Source of the DNA: an uncultured Deferribacteres bacterium
GTDB lineage: Bacteria; Zhuqueibacterota; JdFR-76; DREG01
NCBI GenBank assembly: GCA_913009825.1
Contig: CAJVYQ010000041.1
Span: 1 to 42,946, forward strand
Reading direction: 5' to 3'
DNA: 42,946 bases
The position numbers and the translations under genes were made by a program. Below the pieces are notes generated by a model that was not told where the DNA came from, made no database searches, and saw only the letters and a list, made by a program, of their open reading frames with translations. Shown here piece after piece: positions 8,199 through 16,673 of this stretch (position 1 is its first letter; every line of letters begins with the position of its first letter).

Positions 8199-9765
8199 GC
8201 TTCTTCTCTTTGATTTTTGCAAAAATCAGATACGGAATCGAATCGATATACTCATCCCGGACCTGGTTTCGTTTCACACCAACAAATTCAAAATAGCCGG
8301 TCTCGTTCAGTTTGTTGTAAAAATCAGTAATAAAATTAGGAGAGATCGCTTTTCCCTGAATTTCCAGTGCAAATCCGCCGGTTTTTTTTCTTTTCCTTTT
8401 TGAACTGAAATCTTTGTATTCTGCAGCGGGGATGATCTGCAACAAGGTGATCCAGGTGCCATTGGGAATCACCTCACCTACAGCTTTTAATATGGGGGAA
8501 TATCTGGAAAACCGTATCAGGTTATCCGGATTGGTTTTCTTTTCGGCCAACACATTTTCCAGAAATACCCGGTTTTTCAAACCCCGGGTTTGTTGTATCA
8601 GATCCTTGTGCTGAAAATCAAATTTAACATATTGTTGATATTTCCGATCCACCTGAAATGACAAAATCATGAAGAGAACAGAAGTGAACAGGGCAATAAG
8701 AGATGCAGCAATATGAAATTTGCTGTGATACTTGTTTTTATCTTTTATTAACCATTTCACTTTTTTACTTACATCCCTCTTTTGTTCGCTTTTTTTTTGC
8801 GCGCCCGACAAAGCCAGTGACATTGCCGGGGCAAACAGGGATTCGATCTCTTTCAGTTTTGCCGAATTAAAATCCGGGCCTATTCTTACCATGCGGGAAA
8901 AAGGCGTTACTTTTTCCACCGGCAAAAGCAGGTTGCGTGAAAGATAATTGTGGAACCATTGATAAATACCACCGGCGCCCACAATGCGCATTTTTGAGAC
9001 CGGCAGGGCGATATTTTCCGAGAAAGACTGGATAACCTTTTTCAACTGACCGGAAAAATCCTGCAGCCAGTTTTCAACGTGAAGAAATATATCCTGAATC
9101 TTCTCCATTGAATCATTGGTCTGCCAGATTAGTTTTTCATTCTTGAAATCTATGTTGGCAAATTTGAGCAGATTGAACAGCTTCTTTCGCTTGTCGGCAT
9201 CTTCCCGGTAAAATTCCGGAATGAGTTGATCTAATGAAAAATGAATGTGCTGATGTACCAGAACATTGCCATCCATTGTTAGGGTGATCCGGCTATCTAA
9301 ATACCCCACGTTCAGATAGAGAATTGCTTCTCCCCAGGAGATCGATTCTTCCAGTAGCGGCAGAGAAAAATCTTCAATTTCCAGCCTGGCCGGTCTGTCA
9401 ATCAGATTGAAGTGAGAACCCCACTGCAACCGGACGTTTTGTTCCGAAACGATTGCCTGAAGCTCCGGTTCATTTTTACCGAACAGGCTTTTAAAAATAT
9501 TGCGTCCTCGTTTTACCTGAAAATGAACATTCTCTCCCGGCACATTGATGGTTACAACACCATTATGAAAATCGATTTTGCTTAGCCGTTTTGAAATAAA
9601 TTGCGTAAGCTGATCCTGGCCGGCATGTTCCGGGAGATCAAGCAGCAGACAGTGAGTTAACTCAAACTCAGTTCCCAACATTCTTATTCCGACAACCTTA
9701 ACGGAATCATCCCCCCAATCTATGCCGAAACAGAGTTTTTTTTGTTTTCGTTTAAACATCTTCAC
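8188..9765 (-). CDS. Fused PilM-PilN (GspL-like) platform protein
   Basis: 525 residues. Residues 1-325 are an actin-like ATPase fold of the PilM type: phosphate-1 loop FGIDWGDDSVKVVG, and later RIVGAGGIYQWF, the adenosine-type motif. A basic linker, one membrane helix (HIAASLIALFTSVLFMILSF, about 351-370), a short coiled coil and a periplasmic PilN-like ferredoxin fold (LKAVGEVIPNGTWITLLQI onwards) follow. In type IV pili PilM and PilN are normally separate proteins; the fused order matches GspL of type II secretion. It should recruit the assembly ATPase, which is not encoded in this window. The GTG at 9765 and the ATG at 9759 are both possible starts. A 97-bp gap with a hairpin separates it from the pseudopilin gene. 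Confidence 0.8.
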   Translation of the reverse strand: MKMFKRKQKKLCFGIDWGDDSVKVVGIRMLGTEFELTHCLLLDLPEHAGQDQLTQFISKRLSKIDFHNGVVTINVPGENVHFQVKRGRNIFKSLFGKNEPELQAIVSEQNVRLQWGSHFNLIDRPARLEIEDFSLPLLEESISWGEAILYLNVGYLDSRITLTMDGNVLVHQHIHFSLDQLIPEFYREDADKRKKLFNLLKFANIDFKNEKLIWQTNDSMEKIQDIFLHVENWLQDFSGQLKKVIQSFSENIALPVSKMRIVGAGGIYQWFHNYLSRNLLLPVEKVTPFSRMVRIGPDFNSAKLKEIESLFAPAMSLALSGAQKKSEQKRDVSKKVKWLIKDKNKYHSKFHIAASLIALFTSVLFMILSFQVDRKYQQYVKFDFQHKDLIQQTRGLKNRVFLENVLAEKKTNPDNLIRFSRYSPILKAVGEVIPNGTWITLLQIIPAAEYKDFSSKRKRKKTGGFALEIQGKAISPNFITDFYNKLNETGYFEFVGVKRNQVRDEYIDSIPYLIFAKIKEKKHDL

Positions 9766-9788
9766 AATTCACACACTTCCCGCCAGAA

Positions 9789-9821
9789 AATCAATTTTGT
9801 TCCGGACAAATTAAATTGATT
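9789..9821. promoter_or_regulatory. Stem-loop between pseudopilin and PilMN genes
   Basis: AATCAATTT (9789-9797) and AAATTGATT (9813-9821) form a 9-bp perfect stem whose loop contains the palindrome TCCGGA. It lies in the only gap larger than 40 bp inside the operon. It could be an RNA-processing or attenuation element that sets different levels of pseudopilin and platform; there is no strong T-run, so a full terminator is unlikely. Confidence 0.4.
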
Positions 9822-9862
9822 GCACACACGTTGCAGCATCAACAAATCGCAAACGGTCCAAT

Positions 9863-10393
9863 TTAAAAATATGCATAATATTCTTTAAACCGGTTTTTGT
9901 TCAAATTGACAATAAAAAATCCATTTTCCGCCTGATAATACCAGCCGCCTGTCGCTGCAGGAGATTCCGAAATCATCTTTTTTAGTTGGTTCAAATCACC
10001 CACGCTAATTGTATCAATAACCACTGTTTCAAAACCGGTGACAGCTTCTTTGGGAAAAACGCTCAAATAAGGACCAAAGCGAAAATCACGGCTCCGGGTA
10101 GTAGACGGTTTTCCTTTTTTGTTTGTGTACCAGAGAAGCTGTTTTTTAAAAGTTTCCACGTTCCCGGCCCGGTTAAAATCCTCTCCGGAACAAGGAAATA
10201 AATCATGATCCAGAAAATAACCGTGAAGCGCTTTTCTTACATCCGTTAAATCCCGCTTCAATTGTTCCTCTTTTATTTGTTGCTGCCGGTTTTGCAGCGT
10301 TAAAACGGCCATGCTCAGCAAAATGCCGATAATACTAAAAATCAAGACGAATTCAACAAAAGAGAAACCTTCATTTTTTTGCAGATTCTGCAT
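9863..10393 (-). CDS. Type IV/type II pseudopilin
   Basis: 176 residues with a class III signal: a 9-residue leader ending in Lys-Asn-Glu-Gly, cut before F10 (GFSFVEFVLIFSIIGILL), with the conserved Glu at mature position 5 and a 20-residue hydrophobic helix. This is the N-terminal signature of pilins and pseudopilins processed by a prepilin peptidase. The globular part resembles GspG-type pseudopilins in length and in the alpha-helix spine plus YLSVFP-like beta region, but lacks their usual calcium-site sequence. It is the only pilin-like gene here; major pilin, peptidase, ATPase, PilC/GspF and secretin are absent. Its start overlaps the 3' end of the kinase gene by 23 bp, with GAGAGG upstream, which ties pseudopilin translation to kinase translation. 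Confidence 0.82.
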   Translation of the reverse strand: MQNLQKNEGFSFVEFVLIFSIIGILLSMAVLTLQNRQQQIKEEQLKRDLTDVRKALHGYFLDHDLFPCSGEDFNRAGNVETFKKQLLWYTNKKGKPSTTRSRDFRFGPYLSVFPKEAVTGFETVVIDTISVGDLNQLKKMISESPAATGGWYYQAENGFFIVNLNKNRFKEYYAYF

Positions 10394-12065
10394 TCTCTTG
10401 CCTCTCGATCCTTGCGTTCACTAACGGCAGCGTGAAGAAGAAAATACTTCCTTTGCTGATTTCACTTTCAACCCAAATATTGCCGCCCAATCTTTCGATA
10501 ATCCGCTTACAAATCGGCAGACCCAGGCCGCTGCCTTCCGGTTTCGTTGCTGCATCCGAGGAAACCTGTTTAAATTTTTCAAAGACCACCTTGAAATATT
10601 CTTTTGGAATGCCTTCGCCGCTATCTTCCACGGCAATTTGCAGAAAGTCACTTTTGTCAACCAAACGCTTCCCGGAAAACGGTTTGGACCAAACCTTAAT
10701 GACACTTTTCTCCGGACTGAATTTAATCCCATTCCCGATCAGATTGACAAACACCTGAATCAAACGATTGGTATCGCCCACAACCATCATATTAACCGGA
10801 TCAAAGTCCGTATCGATGATGATGTTTTTTTTCTCCGCCAATACCTTCACCGAATGGAACGCTTCCTGAAAAACATTTTCGATGATCACATTCTCTTTTT
10901 TAACGGAAAATTCGCTGTGACTCATTCTGCTCAAATCCAAAAGGTCATTCACTAAGTCGATCAACCGGTTTGTCTCTTTTTCGATGATAGACAAAAACTC
11001 TTTCTGGGTTTTTTTATCCGGTGTATCATATTCAAGTAAAATCTCGGTAAATGATTTGATGCTTGTCAGCGGCGTGCGCAATTCGTGGGAGATGGAAGAT
11101 ATAAATTCATCTTTCAACTGGTCCAATTTTCTCAGATGAAACAGTTCTTCCCGCTCGGTCAGATCCCGGCAAATACCAATAACGCCGATCCGTTCTTTCT
11201 CCGTATTTTTCAGGATGGAGAGATGAATTCCCAACGGGAAATTTTTCCCATCGATGGGATTGACATAATTAAATTGACCTTCAAAGTTGCCAATCATATA
11301 AGTTTTCTGCAAGGATTTGTCCAAAAATCTGACAAATTCAGGAGAAAAAATTTTATGGATTTCACTGCCGATGGCTTCCACAGAAGATATCCCGAAATAT
11401 TTTGAGGCAAAAGTATTGATCAGGGAAATTTTATTCTCCATATCCAGAGCGAAAAGACCATCTGCCATACTCTCAAGGGAATTCTCCAGGAAATTTTTCA
11501 TGTTGGCCATGGCTTGGTTTTTTAGAGCCATGTCCTTGTAGAGAAAGGCATTTTGCAGTGCGGAAGCCGCTTGTGTCCCCACCAAAAACAGTAAATCGGA
11601 TTTATGGGAAGTCAATTCATTGGTGCGGAGTTGCAGAAAGATAATCAGAACACCGATGATATTTTTCCCGGAAAGCAGCGGCACCAGCGCCATAGACTGA
11701 TCCTCTGTTTCCCCATCCTCATCCGGAATAATTACAACCCGTTCTTCTTTGCATGCCCACTTAATATAACCGGATTTTTCCAGCCAGCGTAAACGCGCGG
11801 AAGCGTTCCGGTCAATCTTATAATCATAATACAGATAATAATCATCGGAATATTTCTCTTTTAACAATAAACCCAAAGAGGAGAATTTAACAATCTCGCG
11901 CAGAAAAATGATGAGCTGCTGCAAAATTTCGGATACACTCTTCCCCTCGATGAGAAGTCGCGACCCATTGAAAGTGTTTTTGTACTCATTGTACGTCACT
12001 TTTACCGATTGATCCGAAATTTCAACTGGCCGGTTATCCCTTTTTAATTGTAATATTGAACCCAC
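10371..12065 (-). CDS. GAF-PAS sensor histidine kinase
   Basis: 564 residues from a GTG start with GGAG upstream. A GAF-like domain (about 35-180) is followed by a coiled coil, a PAS domain (about 190-305, ending in ICRDLTEREE), a HisKA domain with H327 (FISSISHELRTPLTSI) and an intact ATPase domain: N box VNLIGNGIKFSP, G1 AVEDSGEGIP, G2 EGSGLGLPICKRII. It has no membrane segment, so it senses a cytoplasmic signal. It is a canonical active kinase, in contrast with the pseudo-kinase at 5947-7116. It lies 25 bp after the HDOD gene and its 3' end contains the start of the pseudopilin gene, suggesting a role in regulating the pseudopilus. Confidence 0.9.
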   Translation of the reverse strand: MGSILQLKRDNRPVEISDQSVKVTYNEYKNTFNGSRLLIEGKSVSEILQQLIIFLREIVKFSSLGLLLKEKYSDDYYLYYDYKIDRNASARLRWLEKSGYIKWACKEERVVIIPDEDGETEDQSMALVPLLSGKNIIGVLIIFLQLRTNELTSHKSDLLFLVGTQAASALQNAFLYKDMALKNQAMANMKNFLENSLESMADGLFALDMENKISLINTFASKYFGISSVEAIGSEIHKIFSPEFVRFLDKSLQKTYMIGNFEGQFNYVNPIDGKNFPLGIHLSILKNTEKERIGVIGICRDLTEREELFHLRKLDQLKDEFISSISHELRTPLTSIKSFTEILLEYDTPDKKTQKEFLSIIEKETNRLIDLVNDLLDLSRMSHSEFSVKKENVIIENVFQEAFHSVKVLAEKKNIIIDTDFDPVNMMVVGDTNRLIQVFVNLIGNGIKFSPEKSVIKVWSKPFSGKRLVDKSDFLQIAVEDSGEGIPKEYFKVVFEKFKQVSSDAATKPEGSGLGLPICKRIIERLGGNIWVESEISKGSIFFFTLPLVNARIERQENAESAKK

Positions 12066-12090
12066 GTCAACTCCACACAGTTATTTAAAA

Positions 12091-12942
12091 TCAGTTTAAC
12101 ATTTCCAGGAACACAGATGATTTTTCATACTCTTCCTGAATTTCTACGATCAACTCACTCAATTCCTCTTCGGAAATACTGAGCATTTCCCAGCATTTTA
12201 CATCAATTTCCGCACCTTTTTTACCGCCGCCATCTCCCATCCCTTCCAGGCGCGAAATGGCATTTGCCAGATGGACAATGGCAACCATTTTCAGATTTTT
12301 TTCCGCCCGGCCCGGAGAATGGTGAAAGGCGACCGCCTCCTGAATCTGTTTCGGGAAATTCCACTTGTCACACAGCCATTCGCCGATGTGGCAATGGTTC
12401 AAACCTAAAACTTCATTCTCCGCTTCCCGGAAACTCACTTTTTTTTCATCGATCACATCCAATACCTGTTCAAACTTTGTATGGAGAAACTGGTCTAATA
12501 CAATTTTTCCAATGTCATGAACCAGGCCAGCCACAAATGCTTCTTCGGGGACTCCCAGCCGAATTCGCTTTGACAGCACCTTGCTTGCCACCGCACAGCC
12601 GATAGAATGCTCCCAAAGCTTTTTCCGGTCGAACCGTTCGTTTTTACCATTTTTGTTAAATGCGGAAAAAACGGAAGCGGTCATCACAATATTTTTAATT
12701 GAATTAAAACCGAGAATAACTGTGGCCTGGGTGAGCGTGGAAATTTTCCTCGGCAACCCGTAATAAGCAGAATTCACCACTTTCAGTATTTTACTGACGA
12801 GAGACACATCAATGCTGATTGTTTTGGCTAAATTTGACGAAGAAACTCCCGGATCTTCCACCATTGTGATCACTTGCTGCACTATCTGCGGTAAAGTAGG
12901 CAAACTCTGTATCTGGCTTACTAATTTGTGAAGATTAGCCAT
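12091..12942 (-). CDS. HDOD-domain signalling protein
   Basis: 283 residues, nearly all a single HDOD domain (about 5-210): LPTLPQIVQQVITMVEDP at the start, then LAKTISIDVSLVSKILKVVNSAYYGLP, the HD-like VHDIGKIVLDQ and VAFHHSPG. HDOD proteins are HD-related domains that usually lack phosphohydrolase activity and work as scaffolds in two-component and motility pathways. This one keeps the HD pair in VHDIGK and HH further on, so some metal binding cannot be ruled out. The ATG at 12942 overlaps the end of the upstream receiver gene by 8 bp, so the pair is co-translated and probably forms a receiver-HDOD complex. Confidence 0.9.
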   Translation of the reverse strand: MANLHKLVSQIQSLPTLPQIVQQVITMVEDPGVSSSNLAKTISIDVSLVSKILKVVNSAYYGLPRKISTLTQATVILGFNSIKNIVMTASVFSAFNKNGKNERFDRKKLWEHSIGCAVASKVLSKRIRLGVPEEAFVAGLVHDIGKIVLDQFLHTKFEQVLDVIDEKKVSFREAENEVLGLNHCHIGEWLCDKWNFPKQIQEAVAFHHSPGRAEKNLKMVAIVHLANAISRLEGMGDGGGKKGAEIDVKCWEMLSISEEELSELIVEIQEEYEKSSVFLEMLN

Positions 12943-13330
12943 TGAATAGCTCCTGTTTCTTTCCTAAAAGTTCCTGAACCCGGCGAATGATACGGGATGG
13001 ACTGAACGGTTTTGTAATATATTCATCGGCGCCGATCTCCGCCGCGTTTTTTCTGTCCGCTTCCTGCCAGCGAGCGGTAAGCATTATTACGTAAATATTT
13101 TTGAAACGATAGTCCGACTTAATCAACTTGCAGAGATCAAAACCGGACAGTCTTGGCATCATCACATCCAGAAAGATGATGTCCGGGATAAAACCACTGC
13201 ATAATTTTTCCCAGGCCAATTGTCCGTCCTCCAGGGTTATTACCGAATACTTTTCCTGCTTCAAAACAAAAGAGAGGGAGCGCCGGATATAGGGTTCATC
13301 GTCAACAACCATGATAGATGTTTTTTCCAT
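12935..13330 (-). CDS. Single-domain response regulator
   Basis: 131 residues forming one receiver domain: acidic pair D10/D11 (IMVVDDEPYI), phospho-acceptor D55 (IIFLDVMMP), Thr in VIMLTAR and Lys in YITKPFSP. It has no output domain. A good ribosome binding site (AAAGGTGAAAC) precedes ATG 13330. It lies 3 bp after the RsbU-like phosphatase gene and overlaps the HDOD gene. Likely carries phosphate from one of the operon kinases to the partner-switching or HDOD branch. Confidence 0.92.
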   Translation of the reverse strand: MEKTSIMVVDDEPYIRRSLSFVLKQEKYSVITLEDGQLAWEKLCSGFIPDIIFLDVMMPRLSGFDLCKLIKSDYRFKNIYVIMLTARWQEADRKNAAEIGADEYITKPFSPSRIIRRVQELLGKKQELFNG

Positions 13331-13333
13331 GTT

Positions 13334-14944
13334 TCACCTTTTCACTTTCATAATTTGCAGAGTAATATCATCTGCCTGATCAGTAGAATTTGAATAAAAC
13401 TTTACCTCCCGGAATATTTTATCCGCCAATTTCCGAACGGGCAGAGCAAAATTTGCGGCAATCAATTTTTCGATCCGGTTATAGCCAAACAGATTCCCTG
13501 ATGCATCACTGGCTTCAATAACTCCGTCCGTATACATAATCAGAAGGTCGCCGGGATGCAAAATAACCGTTTTTTCTTCAAAATCAACTTCGGGAAGAAC
13601 GCCCAACAGCAGTCCATCCGCATCCAACTTTACAAACCGGTTCTGCTTTGCCCGATACCAAATAACCGGATGATGACCGCCATTTGCAAAACTTAAACGG
13701 CGTTTTGAACGGTCGTAGCGCAGTAAAAAAACCGATATAAAAAGCCCGGAACGGTTCATATCATCGTAGAGCAATTTATTGGCGCGGTACAATATTTCAT
13801 TTACCGATGATGAGGCGTGAATCAAAGATTTCAGAACGCTGCGCGTGTTTGCCATCATCAAAGCGGCGCCGATATTATGCCCGGAAACATCCGCCATCAC
13901 CATTTCCAGACAACCATTATCATTGAGAAAAAAATCAAAATAATCGCCGCCAACATTTTTGGCCGGAATGCAGCGGCCAAAAATTTCCAACTCGGGCAGA
14001 TCGGGAAAACGGGTCGGCAACATCCCCGACTGTATCTGTTCCGCAATCTCCAAATCGCGTTTCAACCGCTCGGATTCCAACACTTTTTTCAACAGTTGAT
14101 TGTTGTAAATTGCGATGGCCGCCATGGAGGCGATGGAATTGAGCAGCTTTAAATCTCCCGATGAAAATGGCTCTCGGTTCCGTTTTTCCGTAACATTAAT
14201 GACCCCAATTTTATTGTTGTCAATTTTCATGGGAGAAACAATCATGGGGACCGAAATAAAAGACTGCGATTTGTAATCATCTCTTTTTTTTAATTCAATC
14301 TCCGGGGGAATATCCTGCAGTGTTTCCACCATTAACGCTTCCCCGTTTTGCAAAACATAACCACTGATACTCTTTTCGATGGAAACACGGGAATTTTCCA
14401 CTTTTTGTATATCAAATCCCAACGCCGCGGCAATGTCCAGCGTCTGGGATTTTTCGTTGAACAACATGATCGAGGACCGGTCGGCATTCAGCGATAATTC
14501 TATTTTTTCCAAAATAATATTGAAAATTTTTCCCGGTTTTAACAATGCGCCCAAAGATTGACTCAGATCGTACAGAAAATTCAATTCCTCATATTTATTG
14601 ACAATTTCGGCGGACATGTTATCCAGTTCATTTTCCAGTTGGATCCGTTCGGTCAAAATAGTCCGGACGAAAGTGCAAAAATGGTTCAAACCGGCAGCGT
14701 ACTCTGCTGCGGCTTCCCGCGTAGTTTCACAGGTTAGCGACAGATCGCCCCCCACAATCATCTTTTTCTCTATCGAACCGTTCAACGATCCGGCGGTAAA
14801 ACAAATCTGACTGTCACAAATAAGCCGGAACGGAAACGGAGTGATCTGTGCCAATTCCGCCATCGCGTTTTTAAACCACGGGGACTGAATCAATTCCCGG
14901 TAATCCACACTGTTTAATTCCTTTTTTCCGCCGATAAAAGTCAT
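13334..14944 (-). CDS. rsbU: GAF-PP2C (SpoIIE/RsbU-like) serine phosphatase
   Basis: 536 residues. The N-terminal 120 residues are unassigned. A coiled coil and a GAF domain (about 135-290) follow, then a PP2C-type SpoIIE phosphatase domain (about 305-535). Metal-binding motifs are visible: GGDYFDFF, VMADVSGHNIGAALMMA, LLIMYTDGVIEA and the final DQADDITL. Such proteins dephosphorylate the Ser of an STAS anti-anti-sigma protein. The STAS gene and its HATPase partner lie just upstream, and the start overlaps the latter by 4 bp, so the whole partner-switching module is encoded together. The gene symbol reflects the family, not proven orthology. The signal sensed by the GAF domain is unknown. Confidence 0.9.
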   Translation of the reverse strand: MTFIGGKKELNSVDYRELIQSPWFKNAMAELAQITPFPFRLICDSQICFTAGSLNGSIEKKMIVGGDLSLTCETTREAAAEYAAGLNHFCTFVRTILTERIQLENELDNMSAEIVNKYEELNFLYDLSQSLGALLKPGKIFNIILEKIELSLNADRSSIMLFNEKSQTLDIAAALGFDIQKVENSRVSIEKSISGYVLQNGEALMVETLQDIPPEIELKKRDDYKSQSFISVPMIVSPMKIDNNKIGVINVTEKRNREPFSSGDLKLLNSIASMAAIAIYNNQLLKKVLESERLKRDLEIAEQIQSGMLPTRFPDLPELEIFGRCIPAKNVGGDYFDFFLNDNGCLEMVMADVSGHNIGAALMMANTRSVLKSLIHASSSVNEILYRANKLLYDDMNRSGLFISVFLLRYDRSKRRLSFANGGHHPVIWYRAKQNRFVKLDADGLLLGVLPEVDFEEKTVILHPGDLLIMYTDGVIEASDASGNLFGYNRIEKLIAANFALPVRKLADKIFREVKFYSNSTDQADDITLQIMKVKR

Positions 14945-15387
14945 ACTGATTTGCTTCCCAAAATTAATTTCTCTATTAATAATTCATTCCGGTTTTTTCC
15001 TGTTGTATATTTTATTGAATCCATAAAACTGTCCATCAAAAACAATCCCCTGCCGCTGCTTTGGAAAACATCCGGTTTTTTTGCCAATTGTTCTGCCAAA
15101 ACGAACCCCCTGCCGTCATCGAAAACCCTGACGATGAGTTTGTTCAACTGTTTTTCCAACCGGAAAGAGATCTCCGAAACGGGTTTGTCATTTTGCGCAT
15201 GTAAAAACACATTGGTTAAAGCTTCCATGATACACACTTCCACTTCAAATCCCGCTTTTTCATTTTCCGGCCAGTACAATTCCACAATATTCCTGGCAAT
15301 TTTGGCAAATTTGCGAATATCAACCGGGGATGGATAGAATGAGAACTCAATTTCAAAGTCACCATCTTTTTCTTGACCGGACAACAT
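14941..15387 (-). CDS. rsbW: HATPase anti-sigma factor / serine kinase (RsbW-like)
   Basis: 148 residues from ATG 15387, which begins 1 bp after the stop of the STAS gene; a longer frame to 15444 would overlap that gene by 56 bp and is less likely. The protein is a GHKL-type ATPase domain: N box MEALTNVFLHAQ, G1 VFDDGRGF, G2 SSGRGLFLMDSFMD. RsbW-type proteins phosphorylate their STAS partner and hold a sigma factor or another target when the STAS protein is phosphorylated. No alternative sigma gene lies in the window, so the target is unknown and may not be a sigma factor at all. Confidence 0.88.
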   Translation of the reverse strand: MLSGQEKDGDFEIEFSFYPSPVDIRKFAKIARNIVELYWPENEKAGFEVEVCIMEALTNVFLHAQNDKPVSEISFRLEKQLNKLIVRVFDDGRGFVLAEQLAKKPDVFQSSGRGLFLMDSFMDSIKYTTGKNRNELLIEKLILGSKSV

Positions 15388-15388
15388 T

Positions 15389-15694
15389 TCAGATAATGTC
15401 AAATATTTTGTTGAGTCTGGTAATAGAAAACATGGATGCCACATGCTCCGTCAATCCGGATATTCGAATTGTTCCTTTTGCTCTGCGCGCTTCCCTCAAA
15501 CTGTAAACCAGCGCACCCAGACCGGAACTGTCGATGAAGCGCACTTTTTGCAGATCCAGGAGGATTTTATTCTGCCCGTCACGGATCAATTTCAGCAATT
15601 CTTCGCGCAATTCCACTGCATTCTGAATATCGATCCTTTTGTCTTTGATCAGCAAAACGGTGCCGCCATTTTTCCCTACTAATTGAATATTCAT
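15389..15694 (-). CDS. rsbV: STAS anti-anti-sigma factor (RsbV-like)
   Basis: 101 residues, a complete single STAS domain, with the phosphorylation site FIDSSGLGALV; Ser56 after Asp55 matches the Ser phosphorylated in SpoIIAA/RsbV. It is predicted to bind the HATPase protein encoded next (1 bp away) when unphosphorylated, and to be reset by the RsbU-like phosphatase. The ATG overlaps the preceding degenerate receiver gene by 4 bp. Confidence 0.92.
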   Translation of the reverse strand: MNIQLVGKNGGTVLLIKDKRIDIQNAVELREELLKLIRDGQNKILLDLQKVRFIDSSGLGALVYSLREARRAKGTIRISGLTEHVASMFSITRLNKIFDII

Positions 15695-16125
15695 GCGAAT
15701 ACCCTTTGATTAATTGGATAGAATAACGATCGACGATGGTTGTATCTTTCCCGGTAGCGACTCACCAGGGCGGCGTTTATCACTTCTTTCAGATAGTACC
15801 GGTCTTCCGGCCAGATGGCAAAATAGGCAATCCCCTGACTCCGTACCCGGCGCTCCAATTTTTGCGACGGTTGATTTGCGATAACGATAACACGAATATT
15901 TTCATCCGTCTTTCTGATCTGCCGGATCAATTGCAGCTCGGCAGTGGAATTGCTGTTTTGCAGCCCGGTCACCGCCACATCTAACCGGTACTTTTCGAAG
16001 ACCGATAAAAAGGAGCGGCTGTCCCTGAATATTTCCACATCAAACAATCTTGAATTGACCATTTCACGAATGGCACCGGCGATCTTTTCAGAATCCGAAA
16101 TTATTGCAACTGTCTGTCTCAGCAT
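15691..16125 (-). CDS. Degenerate receiver-like protein heading the operon
   Basis: 144 residues with the alternating beta-alpha pattern of a receiver (TVAIISDSEK, LDVAVTGLQNS, IRVIVIANQPS, GIAYFAIWPED). Of the phosphorylation residues only D11 is left: the acceptor Asp falls at G54, the Thr/Ser position is Ala, and the conserved Lys is Trp (FAIWPE). A basic C-terminal tail (about 120-144) has no recognisable domain. It is preceded by AGAAGGAAAT and is the first gene after the operon promoter; its stop overlaps the STAS gene by 4 bp. Probably a phosphorylation-independent partner of the STAS/HATPase pair. It could also be an unrelated Rossmann-like fold. Confidence 0.72.
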   Translation of the reverse strand: MLRQTVAIISDSEKIAGAIREMVNSRLFDVEIFRDSRSFLSVFEKYRLDVAVTGLQNSNSTAELQLIRQIRKTDENIRVIVIANQPSQKLERRVRSQGIAYFAIWPEDRYYLKEVINAALVSRYRERYNHRRSLFYPINQRVFA

Positions 16126-16182
16126 ATTTCCTTCTCTGATGAATCATAACAAATACCTCTTCATAATTAATTTTCGCCATAT

Positions 16183-16211
16183 TTTATAAAAATCTTGATT
16201 GATTTTAACAA
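16183..16211 (-). promoter_or_regulatory. Sigma70-type promoter of the signalling/pseudopilus operon
   Basis: On the minus strand, TTGTTA (16211-16206), a 17-bp spacer and TATAAA (16188-16183). The start would lie near 16176, leaving about 50 nt of leader before ATG 16125. No comparable promoter was seen inside the operon, consistent with one long transcript. Confidence 0.55.
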
Positions 16212-16673
16212 GCACCCTTTTCTTTTTGCTGAAGTTGAGGAAATCGTTTTGTTCCGCTTTCTTTCTGACCGCCAAATACATGACTCTGGTTTTGGATATC
16301 AAAATTACAGATTTTTATAGAAGGGGTGGAAGGAAAAAGGAAATTAGTTTGAGCCCTCCCTTTTTCGGTCAGGCACTAACTATGAAAAGGGAAATCATTA
16401 ATTTGGAGTTAGATTAGTGAGGAGTAACAGGAGGATCGAAGAAGAATAGTATGAAAAGTTTTGTTAAGCTTTAAGCCTGGATTATTCATGAATTTTGTTG
16501 TAATAAACCTTAACTTATTCGTATATAACAAGTTAAGCTGATGTTGATAAAAAAACAAATTTCTAAACGCAGAATTCGCAAATAACGCAGAGAATAGCGA
16601 TTTTCCTTTTCCGGTAATTTTCGGTTGACAGCTATTTCTGATTAGAAAAAATAGCTAAGATTTTCTCCATGTA

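Noticed and set aside
15388-15444. Longer start for the RsbW-like protein
   Set aside because: It would overlap the STAS gene by 56 bp; ATG 15387 lies directly after the STAS stop and fits the family length.
13334-15694. Complete SigB-type stress regulon
   Set aside because: RsbU, RsbV and RsbW-like genes are present but no alternative sigma factor gene is in the window, so the output is unknown.
16199-16417. 72-codon plus-strand open frame in the repeat-rich gap
   Set aside because: No ribosome binding site or family feature; it overlaps the promoter of the minus-strand operon.
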